A stretch of 64,000 nt of DNA from Siphlonurus alternatus (lineage: Eukaryota > Arthropoda > Insecta > Ephemeroptera > Siphlonuridae), in the NCBI GenBank assembly GCA_949825025.1, contig OX463781.1:24071047-24135046 (forward strand), written 5' to 3'. The position numbers and the translations under genes are program-made. The notes beneath the pieces were generated by a model that was not told where the DNA came from, did not search any database, and saw nothing but the letters and a program-made list of their open reading frames with translations. This document shows positions 1-14,267 of this stretch, one piece after another; within the stretch, counting starts at the first letter, position 1; each line of letters starts with the position of its first letter.

Positions 1-71
1 TGAATCATCTTACGTTATTCAAGTGCCATATTACTGTACTCATTCTTTATTATTCTTTCAGATCCCAATAA

Positions 72-314
72 GATCACTTAAGATTTGAGCACCAAACTGC
101 TCGTTTAGAAAATACGGTTGGTTATTTAAACTCAGAGCTAAATAATACTTCTGATGAGATTTCAAGTGAAATAGTGGGAAAGATAAGAAGAAGAATCTGC
201 TCTTGGCATCACTATGAGTTCAACTGCTCATATAATAAAAGACGACTGCTTGCAGCTATAGTTCATATAATACTCGATCCAATAAGTGTTGAGAATAGAA
301 GGAGATGTACTTGA
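72..314 (+). other. Open frame of 80 codons at window edge, no ATG, unrecognised
   Basis: After the TAA at 69-71 the frame reads DHLRFEHQTARLENTVGYLN, then SELNNTSDEISSEIVGKIRR and RICSWHHYEFNCSYNKRRLL, and ends in ENRRRCT and a TGA. The residues are protein-like and partly heptad-patterned. Acceptor-like AG sites occur at its start, so it could be a terminal exon of a gene to the left. Frames of this length also arise by chance here. Confidence 0.2.
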
Positions 315-3300
315 CAGCAAGACTGGAACTGAGCGTGAATTGTTCGATTGTCTTTCGTATATATAAAGTATTATATAAAGCAAATCATGCTATTCTTCTA
401 TAAGCAATTATATTCTGGATATGTGTAATGGGTACAAGCCAAAAGGGTAGAGTAAGGTGGGGGAGAGAGAGAGCAGCTCTTGAGGACTTTAATTGTTGGC
501 CTTACGATCTTGTTCTCACGGCGGGTCTACAATATAATACTGCGGGTCGCTCTTTCTCTTACAATGCTCCAATAATGCACTCACTCACTGTACAACAAGA
601 GAGAGGGAGGAGGTTGACGTGACCCCTCCGTCGCACACTCTTGAAACATGAACAATGAACGTACGAAATATGAGACCAGTAAACTAGCACCGGTCTGGCT
701 TACTACATATTGGTGAGCGTTAATAACGACCGCAATTGTAAGTTCTATGACATTAAGAAACTAGACCCACACACCACAATTTTTCGGACCTATTTAGAGA
801 ATTTATGATTTGTTTCTTTGTGTTTTCATAAAAAAGTAAAAAAATTTTAGCAGATTGAGTGTCTATGAGTGACAGAAAAAATCTTAGCTATAAAAAGTTA
901 TTAGTGGGATGCAGTACTGAATTGTATAAAAGACTCAATAGAGAGTATAACTTTAGATTTTTTTTTTTTGTAATCATATTGCAAAATATGATTACATAAT
1001 TATGATTACATAATTACAAAATTGCTCATAATTTTCCTTTCATTTTTTAATTTTTTTTATTATTTTAAATTATTTCATAAAGTTTGCCACCATTTTTATG
1101 TAAGTAAATTTTAAACCAATATTGAATAATTTATTAGTCATAATATAAAATATTAAATTTAGAGTATAATATGTGTACAACATAAATATGTAACGTAAAT
1201 GATCCGTTTAATTCCTTTTATGGTAAATTCTGAAGCCACATAGAACTTGGAGCATCCGGAGTGGGAGACGATAAATTGTGCAAGTCTGAGCCCTGTGCAC
1301 CTGCATCCCTCCGCTATTCATAACTCAAGTAAGCGATGCCCTAAGTCCGATTAAACTTGCACTCTAATAATAATAATAAAAAAAAACATCTCAATAATAA
1401 TCATCATATATAATAAAAAGCTTGAATTGTTTTGTGATGATGATAATAATAAGTATTGAAATAATAATAAAAAAAACTCAATAGCTGTCAGTTTAAATTT
1501 TCTGCTTGGACAGATCCATGACAGTGTGTATATCTGTACATACAATCCATCAGGCAAAGCGGCTGTGTACACATTCGTCTGCGATATATGAGGATTCACT
1601 TTAACATGAAGTGACGTCACGTACGTTTTAAATTAATTGCAAGAAGATCTCGGGATGTACAGAAATACACTTTAGCAATTGTGACTTAAACTTTGACTTT
1701 TATGATATTGATTAAATGAAGAGACTTTACCATAAAAAATAATTAAACTTATGCATACTGTATATACATAAATACATGCACGCTATAACCCATCAGGTAT
1801 TGTAGTTTAAATAGTTTACAATTAAAATATTTATAAACTTTTGAACTCTAATTTCTGTACTTAATAATTTTTTTAAAACGATTTCACAAGCTTTAACTTC
1901 CAGAATATCATTAGTTTATACATATTTTTCCTTTACTAATTTTCCTGCATATCTTATTTCAGTTTTACCACTGGCTATACTTAATTCATAGATTCATACG
2001 TCATATCAATTACTTATGAATTCTAATATAGAAAAGGAAATAAATGCTTTATCGTATTGTCCTGTAGTTTCCATTGTTATAATATACCTCCATCTACCTG
2101 GTGATATAGAACATAATACTGAGAGCGGTGGCGGCGACGACTGCAGCAGTGGCGGCGGGGTAGTTATGTCAATACGGCAATCAAACAGACACACTAAAGC
2201 TTCCTCTGTGCAATGCGTTGTCGTCGTTCATTGTAAACCTATGCTAACAGAAACAGATCTCCCTACTCCCTCCTACTGTACAGAAATCTTTTATACTAGG
2301 TCAGTTCTTCTTTTTTTTTCATATATAAAGAAACGCAAACTAATGATGTAATACGATATTTCTAGGTCAAAATCAAATATCCTAAAACCTTTGTCATAGT
2401 ATAATTAGAATTTCCATTATATATATATCTACAAAATAAAATGAGAAAGAAATTATTCCATTGTTGTCAGTAACAGGATGATGGTTTTTCATGTTTTTGT
2501 ATGTTTTTCCCTAAAATTAGGAAGTTGAGATTCATTTTATGGTAATATAAAATATTCCATGTGTTTGACAGCGAATAAAGTTTAACAATGAAAAATGTGA
2601 AAAAAAAATGTGTAATAGAAAATAATAAAACTTCTGTACATGATTTCTGCCTTTCTTTATTGTAAACTAACATTATTAAATTATTAATTAACGGTATGAA
2701 GTTGTCAATAAAAGGGAGCATTTTGTATGGTAAAAGTTTGGGAAAGCTTGAAAGCGTACTCAAATATCTGAATAAATCTCACCCATCCAGTCTCCAACTA
2801 AACAAAATTTTAATGCTACACTTTGTGGTCTTTCTTTTTGTAAATTGTTATAATAATAAACAATATATGAAAAAATGAAATAATATATTACAAAACTTAT
2901 AGGGAAATATTTTGCTGTTTTTATTACGTACGATGTACTGCACAATTCATTATATTGTGCAGTATATTATAAATTAATTTATTTTTAATTTGCTATCTAC
3001 TATGCATTCATTGCAAATCTTTATAATTATGCATTAATATTTTTTGAATAGAAATTTATTTCAAATACTCTTAAATAAATAGTAAAAAATCATAGTTATA
3101 CCAACCAATGTTCTACTTTTATTTCTACCCTAGTTTTCCATCACTATGCAATGGAGAGCAGTGAAGAGAACTTGGTATGAAACACCTCTCAATTGAATTA
3201 ACACCAGTAGAATCAACATCTCATTACATAATAAGATTAATATTATAGAAACACGTTCGTGCTATTATTATTATGTAAAACTGATGCTCCCCTTGCTAAT

Positions 3301-3386
3301 TAGCTCACCATATTATAAATCTAACGAATCAAATCAAAACTTGGGAGTGAATAAGACATAAATATGGGTGAGTGCATCTTTTAACG

Positions 3387-3391
<5 letters not shown>

Positions 3392-3443
<52 letters not shown>
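3392..3443 (+). repeat. (GA)n microsatellite
   Basis: About 26 uninterrupted GA units. Confidence 0.98.
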
Positions 3444-3446
<3 letters not shown>

Positions 3447-5261
3447 GAGCCTATATTGCAAGGTAAAGAGGCGCTACCACCCACTAATGAAGTACTTGAC
3501 ATCTGACAGCTGTTTGATACCTCATTAAGGTAGAATCATTATATGGTAGAATTTACAATGATGATGATTTATTCAACCTGATTGATATTTTATAATTAAT
3601 GCCAGGAAAATGTTATTTATATATTCATAATTTTTTTAATATTACAAAGTTAAATAAGTTTTAAAATAATAATATAAATTTCAGTAAAATCATGAAATCT
3701 TGTACATTTATATTATTTGAAACTTTAAAAAAAATTAAATTAAATTTAATTAAAACATTCCAATTTAAAATCCGAGAACTTGTAATTTTATTAATGTAAT
3801 TGAGAAATTTCCCATGTCAAGATTTAACCACAAGTTGACACTTGAAGAGATCAGGGTCTGCTGGTCAGATGATCATAAATTACCCTTGCAATTAGAAGAC
3901 GTTGCGCCCACCGTTAGTTTATGTCACAGATGAAGAATAAGATATCACACAGCCTTTTCTCATCAAACAATGCATCAAGTATATAAGATCTAAAACAATT
4001 ACTTTAATTATTAGTCAAATAAAAACTAGTATATATATAACTAATAAAATCCACATTTTTTTTAAAGAAACTTGACGTTTTTTATTATTAATTCTTGATA
4101 TATACATGGTATATTTATGTTCTACACTTAGAAGATTATATCAATGATATATTATAAGCACATGATTTTATATTGTTTTAACACAATTACACAGCAAACA
4201 TATAAACGAATTGTTATTTTCGAATAACAAAAAGCTTTTTTTTATGTTTTCTCAAAACACTAAAAATAATGTCTAAAGTTTTTTTTTTTTTGTTTTTTTA
4301 TTATTATTCTTGATTATCAGAATAAATTTTATATAACAAAGGGAAGAAAAAAAAACAGTTCACAGTAAGAGTGATTATTTTAACGTTCTCATCCATCAAA
4401 CGTTGTTCCGACAGTTTGAAGCATATTCCATTTGTTTAAAATAAAAATCAATAGCATACTTGTCCTCTCTCACACATATACGTATGACGGGGAGACATAC
4501 TCGGTGGCTCTCAATTCAATACGGACGTACGCCACCATTGTTTATTGAAAGTTGTCTCGATGTACTTTAGAGAGGCGGTGGCAAATTCGTGTTTTGTAGG
4601 TGTGGCTTAGAATTGCCTTTATCACTATGTTTACACGTTTGTCGACGTAATATTTTTTTTTTTCATCTAGTTAACCGCCTTTCTCGTTGAGTTATGATCC
4701 AATCATCACCCCTACAGTGCTCTCTATGTTATGTGAAATACGGTTCTCAATAACCCCAAGCTATATAATATTTTTTAACCCTATGCATGTTTTTCTATAG
4801 TAAAGAAAAAAAAAGAAAGGGTTAAAAAAACTTTTTCTTTATATATATATATATATTATATCAACAAAAATATGGTATCCCGTAGAGTTTTTCCAAAGCG
4901 TGGCTATCTCCAATTAAAAAGTAAAGTTCTAAGCTACCCTCTTCAATGTAGCCCCTTAACCCATGCAGTGCCACCTCACAGCAGTCTATCACTTTATTAC
5001 TTTTTCTGGATTTCCTCCATGCTTCGTCTTTTTCATCAGCACATTGATAGGCTCAAAAGAAAATATAGCTATCAACTTATTGAAAATATACTTAAACCTC
5101 ATATTTTTTCATTAATAAACATCTTATTGTGAGTTAAATTAAAGGTCAATATAATATATATTTACAGGAAAAGTTCAATACAATTTAATTAGGGTAGTGA
5201 ATATTTGATTTAATTTTAATAACTTTATAAGAAATACTTTAAAACTAAACAACTATATACA

Positions 5262-5573
5262 GTGAAGTATCGACCTAAAATATTTTTATTGCAAAAATGG
5301 TGGGTGCAAAGTTATGCTGCTCCGATTTTTTCCAGATTATTTTGAGTCCGGAAAATATTTTGAAAAGTTTATTGAATAAGGTATGACTTTCGTTCCGGTG
5401 ACGACTGCCGCCTCTCCCTAATAAAGGGATAACCGAAAAAGGAGCATATGGTCTAAAGACCAAAACTTTTTAAGCATATTTCCTAGACTCAGAAAAATCT
5501 GGGGGGAAATAAATCAGAGTACAGCATAATTTTGCACCATTTCTGCAATAAAAAAATTGAGGTATTATTCCAT
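5262..5573. mobile_element. Diverged family D MITE, copy 3
   Basis: Left arm TGGTGGGTGCAAAGTTATGC then TCCGATTTTTTCCAGA; inverted right arm TTTCTGCAATAAAAAAATTG then AGGTATTATTCCAT. The GC-rich centre (CGGTGACGACTGCCGCCTCT) is retained. Arm identity is clearly lower than in copies 1 and 2. Confidence 0.6.
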
Positions 5574-8309
5574 TATTTTCTACTGAGATTTACAAATTTT
5601 TAAAGGTTTTATTTTTACATCAATGTTGATTATCGATCGAAGAAATTCTTGCTGAACACATAAAATTATCTTTACATATTACATGAATTACTTGTGAGTG
5701 TTTTGTTAGAATCTGTGCATGACAAGGAAACTTGAGTATTATCCATTTTGTGAGAATTTCTAAGAAAGGATTATCAAAAATAATTTGAATTTCCTTTCAA
5801 ACACGTAAGTTTTAATTTCTAAGAAATTCTGTGATTTTGATAATTATAATGTTTCATATACTAAAAATATCTATATTGCTTACATAAGCTTAGAAGAGAG
5901 ACGAACTGAAGATAAATTTTCAGGGGAATAGTTTTAAACTTTAAACAACTAATATATTATATTACATATAGTATTTTATATAAATACCTATAGCTCATTT
6001 CATCTCACATGTATGCGCCTGAAAAATGTAAAATATAAAATTAATTAGAATAATTTGAGCCTTTTTAAATTTGAATTCAGTCGTATCAATGATTTAAAAA
6101 AAAAAGGGTATTTCTATATACATAAAGGTTTACTGATGATGTGAATAAATTGAATTTTTGTGGGCTATTGAATAAGTAAGGGTTGAATGTTGTGAGTGAA
6201 GGGTGAGCAAGCGAGGGGTCAAAGTAACACCATTACCCCCCGGGTGAGTGACGAGTGGTTCACAGCATGCTTCTGACACTGGTCAGCACACAGATCTAAT
6301 TAAACGTACTATACCTTTATAGTACATCGTGTCCCGCATGTTTGGGACATGTGCAAACAAGACAAGCTTTTGATCAAGCTACCGTCAAGTGTAGAACTTT
6401 CATCTTTTAGTGAATACATCAAAGTTGTTGCGGGAGCTCTACAACACAAATTTACTTGTAAAGAGAAAATGGTCAATACGATTGGTCAATGTATATATTT
6501 ATTTTATGCTTTATAAATTTTGTGTATATGAAATTGATTTATATTTTATTTCTTTTGAATTTCAATTGAGATAAATTTTATACTTAACAAAAAAAAAATA
6601 TGACCATACATAAAAAAAAAAAAAATAAGGAGTTTTTTTTTATATAAATTTTTATTCATGATACGTTAGGTACATTAATTTTTTGTTAAACTAAAAGACC
6701 TTAAAAGTTCATGGAGCAACATGAAAAAAAATAGCACATTGAAACAACTTCACAGCTATATACGGCTAATTATTATTATTTTTTTTTACAAGGATACACT
6801 CCTGTGAGCTTGGAGGTCGAGGCGGGGTGGGTCCTATCTCTATATGAAATAAATTACACTTTATAAAAATAGTTCTATTTTATAGGAAACTACATTAAAT
6901 ATAAAACATGGTAAAACATAATGCTTAGTAAAATCTAAATATATATATACAATTTTACCAATTAATTAAATTGTAATGAAACTACATAAAATATTTAAAT
7001 ATTTATAATTGTATATATTATAGGTAGAGAATAAGTAATATACTCGTACAGAATGCTAATATATGCTGTAACAATTTTTATGGTACTCTGAAAATATAAT
7101 CAATATAATTTGTACATATAAACATACTGCTTCATCAAAATAAAACGATGGACCTTAATTATATAAGATATTTTAGCGTTGAATGTTGAATAATACATCA
7201 GACAATTAATGAGCAAAAAATGTTGCAAATTTAAAAATAAAATGCAAAATCCTGAATTACAGATGAATATTTAAATTAATTTTTGAAATTCAAATCAATT
7301 CTATTGTTCAGTTGCATAAAAAATTCAATATCATTTTTTACATCAAAAGATATTGGTAATAAAATTCACTGTGTACTCCTACAGGCAAGCAATTATACAA
7401 CTGTGTCCACTCTCAGTACATTGAGTGCAGCAGCTCGTAGCTTGAGGCCTCACCATATTGAAAACTACTCACTATACTGCACATGGTTGGCGCAACGCTG
7501 CGGGCGAAACAGAAATTTGCTATTGGAACAATTTTTTTTTATATTTTAAGTTTTTTTATTTTTTTTTAAAGAGAGAAGTTTTTGGTCTCAGAGTATCGTG
7601 GATATAGCTGCCGGCTTCCAATCATAAATAGCTAGCTATACTTCGTGTCCACTGCAAATAGAAGCTAACATACAGACAGACCTTCTATTTCTATGAGCTA
7701 CACACAGCAGTTATATTATATATTAAAGGTTATATTATATAATATATATAGCAAGTCGCAAGTGTGGGCGTTAGCTAAAAACTAATGATTTATTTATAGT
7801 TCCTCCCTAGAAATACAGAACTTAATATAAATTTATATCAATCATTTTCAAACATAGCGTCTCAAAGAAATTGTCTGTTTTAATTTTTAGTTGAAAGACT
7901 TCTTCATTATAAAGCAATTAATTTTATATTCAACTAAATTATCATTATATTTATTAAAAAAATATTGACAATGTATGCATGGTATTTTTACACTACTTCA
8001 TCTATAGCTCAAAATTGTATAATAAAACAAAACAAAAATATGCAGATTTTATATTTTTTTGTATCTGAGCAAATCCAACCGCAGACTTTCGAGGTTCCCT
8101 GAGTGTTATTAATTATGTTAAACATTTAAAAGCTTTTTTTTTTTTCTAAATATTGGAAAAAAAAACGTGTTCATGTATAACGGTGATATTAATTTGTTAC
8201 AAATTGAAATGCTTGGCTAGACGGCTATAATTTGCAATTAGTTTCACTTTTGAGTAGAAAATATTTGCAATTGTCGGTAATACGACATTGATTACAGTAG
8301 TAGAGACAA

Positions 8310-8510
8310 AGATTTCCTCTCGAGGACGTGGTAATGTCTTGAGGGGCGTGTCCCCGTGTGACGGATCGCCCTGGCAGGGGCAGGTGCTGGACCCGAGCCA
8401 GATTGTTGGTCCAGCAAGGGAGGCTGCGTGCGCGTTGCCATCTCCATCAATCTGTCGCCCTAACTGACGTGATGTGACAAGCCAGCTCTCCCCTTAGACC
8501 ATACAAGCTC
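8310..8510. other. GC-rich island
   Basis: About 200 bp of clearly GC-richer sequence with GGGGCGTG, CAGGTG E-box and CTGACGTGATGTGAC, but no splice-bounded frame. It is one of the islands spaced every few kilobases. A regulatory element is possible. Confidence 0.35.
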
Positions 8511-8936
8511 CTGATTCGAAAAAGTTAAAAAACTATATCTATTGTAGTTTTTCGATTTTAGGAATTTATATATACGGAAACACCAAAGTGCAATTTAAAT
8601 GTCCAACTGCCTCAATACTTGCAGAAGAAGGTGGATATATATATATATATTTTTTTTTTCCACTTACAATATAAGAATGGGAAGTAGTTACAGCTTTAAA
8701 GTTGCAATACTTAAAGAAGCTCCCATTTTCAAAGAAGTAGCCTATAGACTAGTTTGCAGTACACAAATACAATCTAGCAAAAAACTTTCAGGACTTACAT
8801 TTTTTCTACTGGTATTTAAGTGCACTAATAATTTTGTAAATATTAAGGTAAAAAAATGAAAAATTTAAATCTTCTTTTAATATTATCCAAAATAATATTA
8901 ATTGTTTATTGGGTTTAAGAAATACATAATATGGGA

Positions 8937-8941
<5 letters not shown>

Positions 8942-9022
<81 letters not shown>
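8942..9022 (+). repeat. (GA)n microsatellite
   Basis: About 40 GA units. Confidence 0.98.
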
Positions 9023-9026
<4 letters not shown>

Positions 9027-9359
9027 ATAATAAATAACCCAAATGGTGGATTGAAAAAGGCAAATGCCCATACACAATGTGATCAACCAAAAATGTTTCA
9101 TTACAAATCTACTGATTTAAAAATTAGCATCGATCAGAGGTATCAAAGGTTTTAAAGCTGCATGCTAATATATTGTAAAAAATGGATGTGAATGAAATTT
9201 TCTACTAAACATTTCAAATGTTCTTAGCTACACCATAAAAGTCGTGCAATTTATTTTCTTCCATATGATACATTTCAACATCTATACTTTTTATTCAATG
9301 AATATTCGAAAGAAATATTTATCATATTTGACAAGTGCACAAAAAAATATATATTTGAA

Positions 9360-9840
9360 TTATCTTTTTCCAGTGCAAAATGTAACTTGAATGTTTAGTC
9401 TGTCTATATGTGTAAGAGAGTGAACATACGATACGAACGAGTGGAGAAAACCACTTTGTGGCACAAGAAAGCAAGCAAGGAGGCGAGCTACCCATAATAC
9501 GTTCTCTCGATGGTATAGTAACGGATGGGAGAAAAGAAATTTCCTGCTTCGAGAAAAACAGAAAAATAACAAGGCAAATATGGCAGTAAGGCAAAGAGAG
9601 GAAAAGATGATGGGGAAAGAAAAAAAATAAGGCAAAACGGAAATCGGTCGGGAATGAAAAATAACGCTCGCTTGCATGACTTTCGTGTGTATGGCTGGTT
9701 CTTTTTCTCAATGGCTTTGTGCCCAGCTCCAGAGAGAGTCGAGGCGTGAACCAGCGCCAAGTGAGCCGGCAAAGACGAACGTCACCAGTCACAGTAACTG
9801 CACAACGTCGTTACCTGGTGGACCTCTTTGATCTCCAAGC
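9360..9840. other. Purine-rich block followed by GC-richer island
   Basis: The plus strand is strongly purine-rich at 9400-9660, which keeps minus-strand frames open (up to 156 codons, Phe/Ser/Leu-rich, no recognised family). The last 130 bp (9710-9840) is GC-richer. I see no supported gene. Confidence 0.35.
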
Positions 9841-10139
9841 AAAGAGAACTAAATTGCTATTTTTGAACTCAATTACTACTAGTCTTTATTCTTTTTTCTT
9901 ATAAAATTGAAAATATTGTATGGAAACATGAGAAGAAAATAACAAGATTTTACCAGACTGTTTACTCTCTAGTTCAAGCAATCAAAAATTATACTGTATT
10001 TTATGTATTCAGCAAATTTAATATGATATAATGAAATAATGAAATAAGATGTACACAATAAAACAACATATGAATTTATTGTGGGATGTAAGAAGTCTAT
10101 TTTGTTCTCTTTCACCCTTTTTTTTTTTTTTTTTTTTCA

Positions 10140-10510
10140 GGATGTCTTTTTCACACGTTTCACGAGGAGGTTGAAGTGTGGCAAAGTAGGAGTGAAGATG
10201 ACGACGACGCCTCTCTTACTCTCTTATTCCGACTGCTGCCTGCAAATCCGTTCTGGCCATTGTGGGAGCGTGAACGCCGCGAGTTGAAGTGTGAACGCCG
10301 CTAGTTGAAGTGCGAAAGAGAGAGAGAGATGTGGTGTGCTAGCAAAGTGACGACCGTCAGACGTACGGGCTGTTCTGATGTGTGGGCGGAGGCCACTGAA
10401 TATTTCACGACCTCACCCCTTTTATCCCTCCCTCCCCCCCCCCCTTCCCTTCCCCATCCCTACCGTATCTCTCATCCCTTGGACGTTCACGCACGGCCGG
10501 GCTGATACAC
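10140..10510. other. GC-rich island after a strong acceptor-like tract
   Basis: A run of more than 20 T ends in CAG at 10140, an ideal 3' splice site on the plus strand. The following frame (DVFFTRFTRRLKCGKVGVKM) ends at TGA 10287. A 22-bp near-tandem repeat (GTGAACGCCGCKAGTTGAAG) lies at 10270-10312. A coding, UTR or non-coding exon is possible. Confidence 0.3.
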
Positions 10511-11229
10511 CCCAAACCCTCGGAACACCTGAATACAAGCTATTTCATGCGGAAACCTGCATGCATGCGCCCCACTGCTGTAATCCAACCCCTAACGATA
10601 TTTACAACCTTATAGCATTGGCATTTATCTTTTGACATTATAAATTCATGTATAAATAAATCATAACACAACCTTTGTAGTGTAAGATTGTTGTTTTAAT
10701 TAGAATATTAAGGTATATACTATATAGGGTTACTTAATGCATACAATTAGAATTTAAATTGGTGTTTGTCTTATAGCTATTAAAAGCTGAATTGGCACCT
10801 AAGTTTGTGTTAATTTTTAATTTGATTGTACACTCGCGTATACCATGAAAGGACAGATAGATGTTACTGTAAAGAATCTTTAAACCTTTCCTCTACTATA
10901 GTACTTCAAATTTCACTTCATATGATTTAAAATAACATAATTTACATAATACACATAAATTGCTCTTATATACAGTAAAATAATAACAGTCAAATCAATG
11001 CACGGTAAGTACTCCAAGCTACAATATAAAGAAACACGCCATCCTTAAAAACCGCAATATATTGAAGACAATTTAATACTTTTATTAAAGTTAATTTTAT
11101 AACAATAAAAAATATCCCCTTATATATATTATAATACATTATTTTTTTAACTACAGAGTTTTATTGTAACATATTGAACATGTAAAAAATAAAAAGTACT
11201 AAAAAGGGGGAGTGTAACTTTTGAAGGGA

Positions 11230-11480
11230 TACAAAGTTATTGTTGTGTTGTTAGTAACGCGAGCGAATTTTGTGTGTGTCGCATGCGTATAGCCGAGTCT
11301 CGTGTCAAAAATTGCATTGTTGAGAGTTGCACCCACAACAATAGTAGCTGCCAGTCAAGCTGCTGCCAACACCCGCCTGGTGCACCAGATATTCCGCCCT
11401 CTAGAGCTAATATCTCGAATATCCCGGCAGTCAAATACTCTTCTATATTTGAGTGCAACCGTCAGCAGTTATATATTATA
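11230..11480. other. GC-richer island
   Basis: Open in several frames, with CTGCTGCC repeats and TAATATC words; no splice-bounded frame or known protein. Flanked by AT-rich DNA on both sides. Confidence 0.3.
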
Positions 11481-12199
11481 TTGAGAATCAAATCCATATG
11501 AGGTGGTGACTTCTGCTACTGTGCTGCTGCTGTTGCCTCCCTCAATGCAATATCGTCGTCATATAGACAACAAAGACAAACCGGCCGAGTCAAGGATTGA
11601 GTGGATAAAACAAATAATATACTTTATATAATATGAGATTTTAATATACTTTATATTTGATGTTATGAAAAAAGTTTATTTTAAAATTTTCAAAAGTTTT
11701 TCATAATATTGATTTCATACTGGTATTATAGTTATTATACTGAGCAGTATGTACATCAGTATAAACATATAGTTTTATTTAATAAAATCTGAAAGAAATA
11801 AAAATGTAATGAAGTGCAATTTATTTTATTTTTTTTTTTTTTGCAAATTCTGTACAATATTTATTATATAGAACTTCCTATTACTGTTAATACTGTAATA
11901 TTTATATGAATATATATCATGCAAAATAGTTACAAATCAACTGAAGTTTTGGAGAGAAAAAAATTTCATAAACCAAATGCATTCACATAAATATAATTCC
12001 TCTTGCAATATAATATAATATAATAAAAAAAATAGTGTCTAAATAATAATACCCAGAATGCAATACAACATTAAATAACATATAATATGATATAGCCCAC
12101 CCAAGATGAATTACTGTCACAGTTACGGGTGACTTGAATATTTATGTCAAATACGTAAAAAAATAATAATAATAATTCTTTTGAAAATGGATTAGTCAC

Positions 12200-12375
12200 A
12201 AATTTAGTCTCCCCGTACAACACAATGGTACCTCGCCGCCCTTCTACTGTAGCGCAGACGACTTTTGCGACACAAATGTGACCCCAGACGGCAATGGCAG
12301 ATTGCGGTCGCAGGTACCGTCAGTGTGACGGCCCCTCCCTTCTTGCTAGAATGAAAGTTGGGAGGAAGCAGAGAG
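12200..12375. other. GC-rich island
   Basis: CpG-containing 175 bp with paired GGTACC sites (TGGTACCTCGCC, CAGGTACCGTCA). No coding signal. TGACGTCA lies at 12547-12554. Confidence 0.3.
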
Positions 12376-13216
12376 GTTGGACTGTTTTTTTATTTTTATT
12401 ATTTCTATTCCTCCCCACTTTTTTTTATTTTTTTGATGCGGGTCTATAGAAAAAAAAGCATCCCTTATGCTCTATATTCTATTCTATATATATGACAAGC
12501 AAGCAGACTTAACTGAAAATATAAAATATTTCAAGTAATTGTTATATGACGTCATGATAAAATGTAATCAGATTAATTCATAATAATAATTTGTTACTAA
12601 AAAGTAAAAATTATTGAAATAATAAAATGTTTAAATTACCTTTAAATTAAATAACTTGAGTTAAAATATATCATTATTCTAGCTTATTTTATTTATATTT
12701 AAACAAATCATGATATCACTGATATCTATGTTGAATTTGACTTTATGCTTACTTTGACAGGGTATGAGAGACAAGCACATTTCACGCGCGCATGGAGTTC
12801 AATAGAAAGTTACGCGATATCTCATAACGCACAAATTAATAAATATGTAAGCCCATGCATGCATTTTCCCTTCTGTGTGTGTGTTGATGTAAAGTTGATG
12901 CTGATGTGTACACTCGCTTTCAAAGAGACTGAGATATCACTCAGATTATGAAGCCTGCTGTTCAGAGAACAGAAAAATTTGATAAAAAAAAAGTTGTGCA
13001 TGCAATAAACGTAATCTACATGATGTGCGGTCTAAATTGAAATGTAAGATTAATAATATGTAAAGTATAGCAGATGTTCAATGAATAGAAGAGTTATAGT
13101 TATAATCGATAATCAATTAAGATAATAAATTAATTTAATATCTTAATTAAATCATATTTTCAAGTACTTGAAAAATTATGTGCATATTTTTTTAAATGTA
13201 TAATTAATAATTATAC

Positions 13217-13302
13217 TGCACCAGAGAGCTCTCTGACTGCACTAAGAAATAAATATCGTGCGTGCTTCCAGAGAGCTTTGATTAAATCAAAGCTCTCTGG
13301 TG
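13217..13302. repeat. Compound hairpin
   Basis: CCAGAGAGCTTTGATT and its inverse form a near-perfect 33-bp palindrome (13268-13300). The left GCACCAGAGAGCTCTCTG can also pair with the right AGCTCTCTGGTGC, so two alternative folds are possible. Remnant MITE or regulatory hairpin. Confidence 0.6.
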
Positions 13303-13789
13303 CTTCTTAAGATTTGATTTCAAATATAAGACTGAAATTAAAAAAAAAAAATGAAAAAGTTTTTACAATATCAACTCATGTTAATAATTCAAAATTTCTG
13401 AAAGAGCCCTGCATCCAGTACATCCTCCCGCGCCTAATAATATTTATAAGGTAAGGAAAGTCACTCCACTTGAATTTCTGACTGATCTTTCTCCAATACG
13501 TAATTGAACTGATCAAGAATTGGATATGATTATAGTGAATCTCAATATATAAGTGAGCTTATCAAGATATAACCTTTTGCATTACAATTTTACCTTCTGT
13601 TCAGAAATGCAAGGATTATCGATTAGCTTACATATTCATAAGAATTTTTTAGTATATGAAACGTTAACAATGAATTCCGAGAGTTTTTGACGAATCCCAG
13701 ATCAATATTATACATTTTTAAAGTATATTCTAAAATTTTGAATAAAAACGTTTGCTTTCATAATAAATTGAATGGTTGAAGTGTTGCAC

Positions 13790-14050
13790 CCTTGGTCCGG
13801 GGTGCGGTTGTATCACTTGCGCCGCGGCGCGAGGGTGGTTTGTTTAGCCGCGGGGCTTATGCAGTATCACTTGCTAGCGCGGGTTGCCAGCCTCTAGGAG
13901 CATCAGGCAAGGGAATATACTGCTGATGCTGGTGGGCATGCAGTGCAGTGTGGTCTAACGCCGTAATTAAATTGTGATCAATCAGCCTTTGTGCGCTTGC
14001 CTGCCGCCACCACTGCTAACGTGTTCAGTTGATACTGTTACGTTAAACTC
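13790..14050. other. CpG-rich island
   Basis: Contains GCGCCGCGGCGCGAG, TAGCCGCGGGGC, a repeated GTATCACTTG (two copies about 60 bp apart) and the homeodomain-type CCGTAATTAAATTG. No splice-bounded frame. It is one of the densest CpG clusters before 45 kb. Confidence 0.35.
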
Positions 14051-14153
14051 CCTAGCGATTTTGTAGCAATAACAATTTTCACAACCATTTTTATTTTCTA
14101 TAATCTTCTTTTATTTCTATAACTGAATTAATTAATGTATATTATATCCAACA

Positions 14154-14267
<114 letters not shown>

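Larger units (their letters stand above)
315..8300. other. AT-rich non-genic stretch
   Basis: Apart from the (GA)n at 3392 and the family D MITE at 5262, I see no gene. There are weak GC-richer patches at 420-620, 1200-1330, 2120-2290, 3840-3930, 4440-4600, 6170-6300 and 7380-7510, none with convincing splice-bounded frames. TGACGTCA lies at 1612-1619. Many A and T homopolymers are present. Confidence 0.6.

Noticed and set aside
9322..9792. 156-codon minus-strand frame, with a 105-codon frame overlapping it
   Set aside because: Caused by a purine-rich plus strand that removes stops from the minus strand; Phe/Ser/Leu-rich, no recognised domain, and several overlapping frames are equally open.
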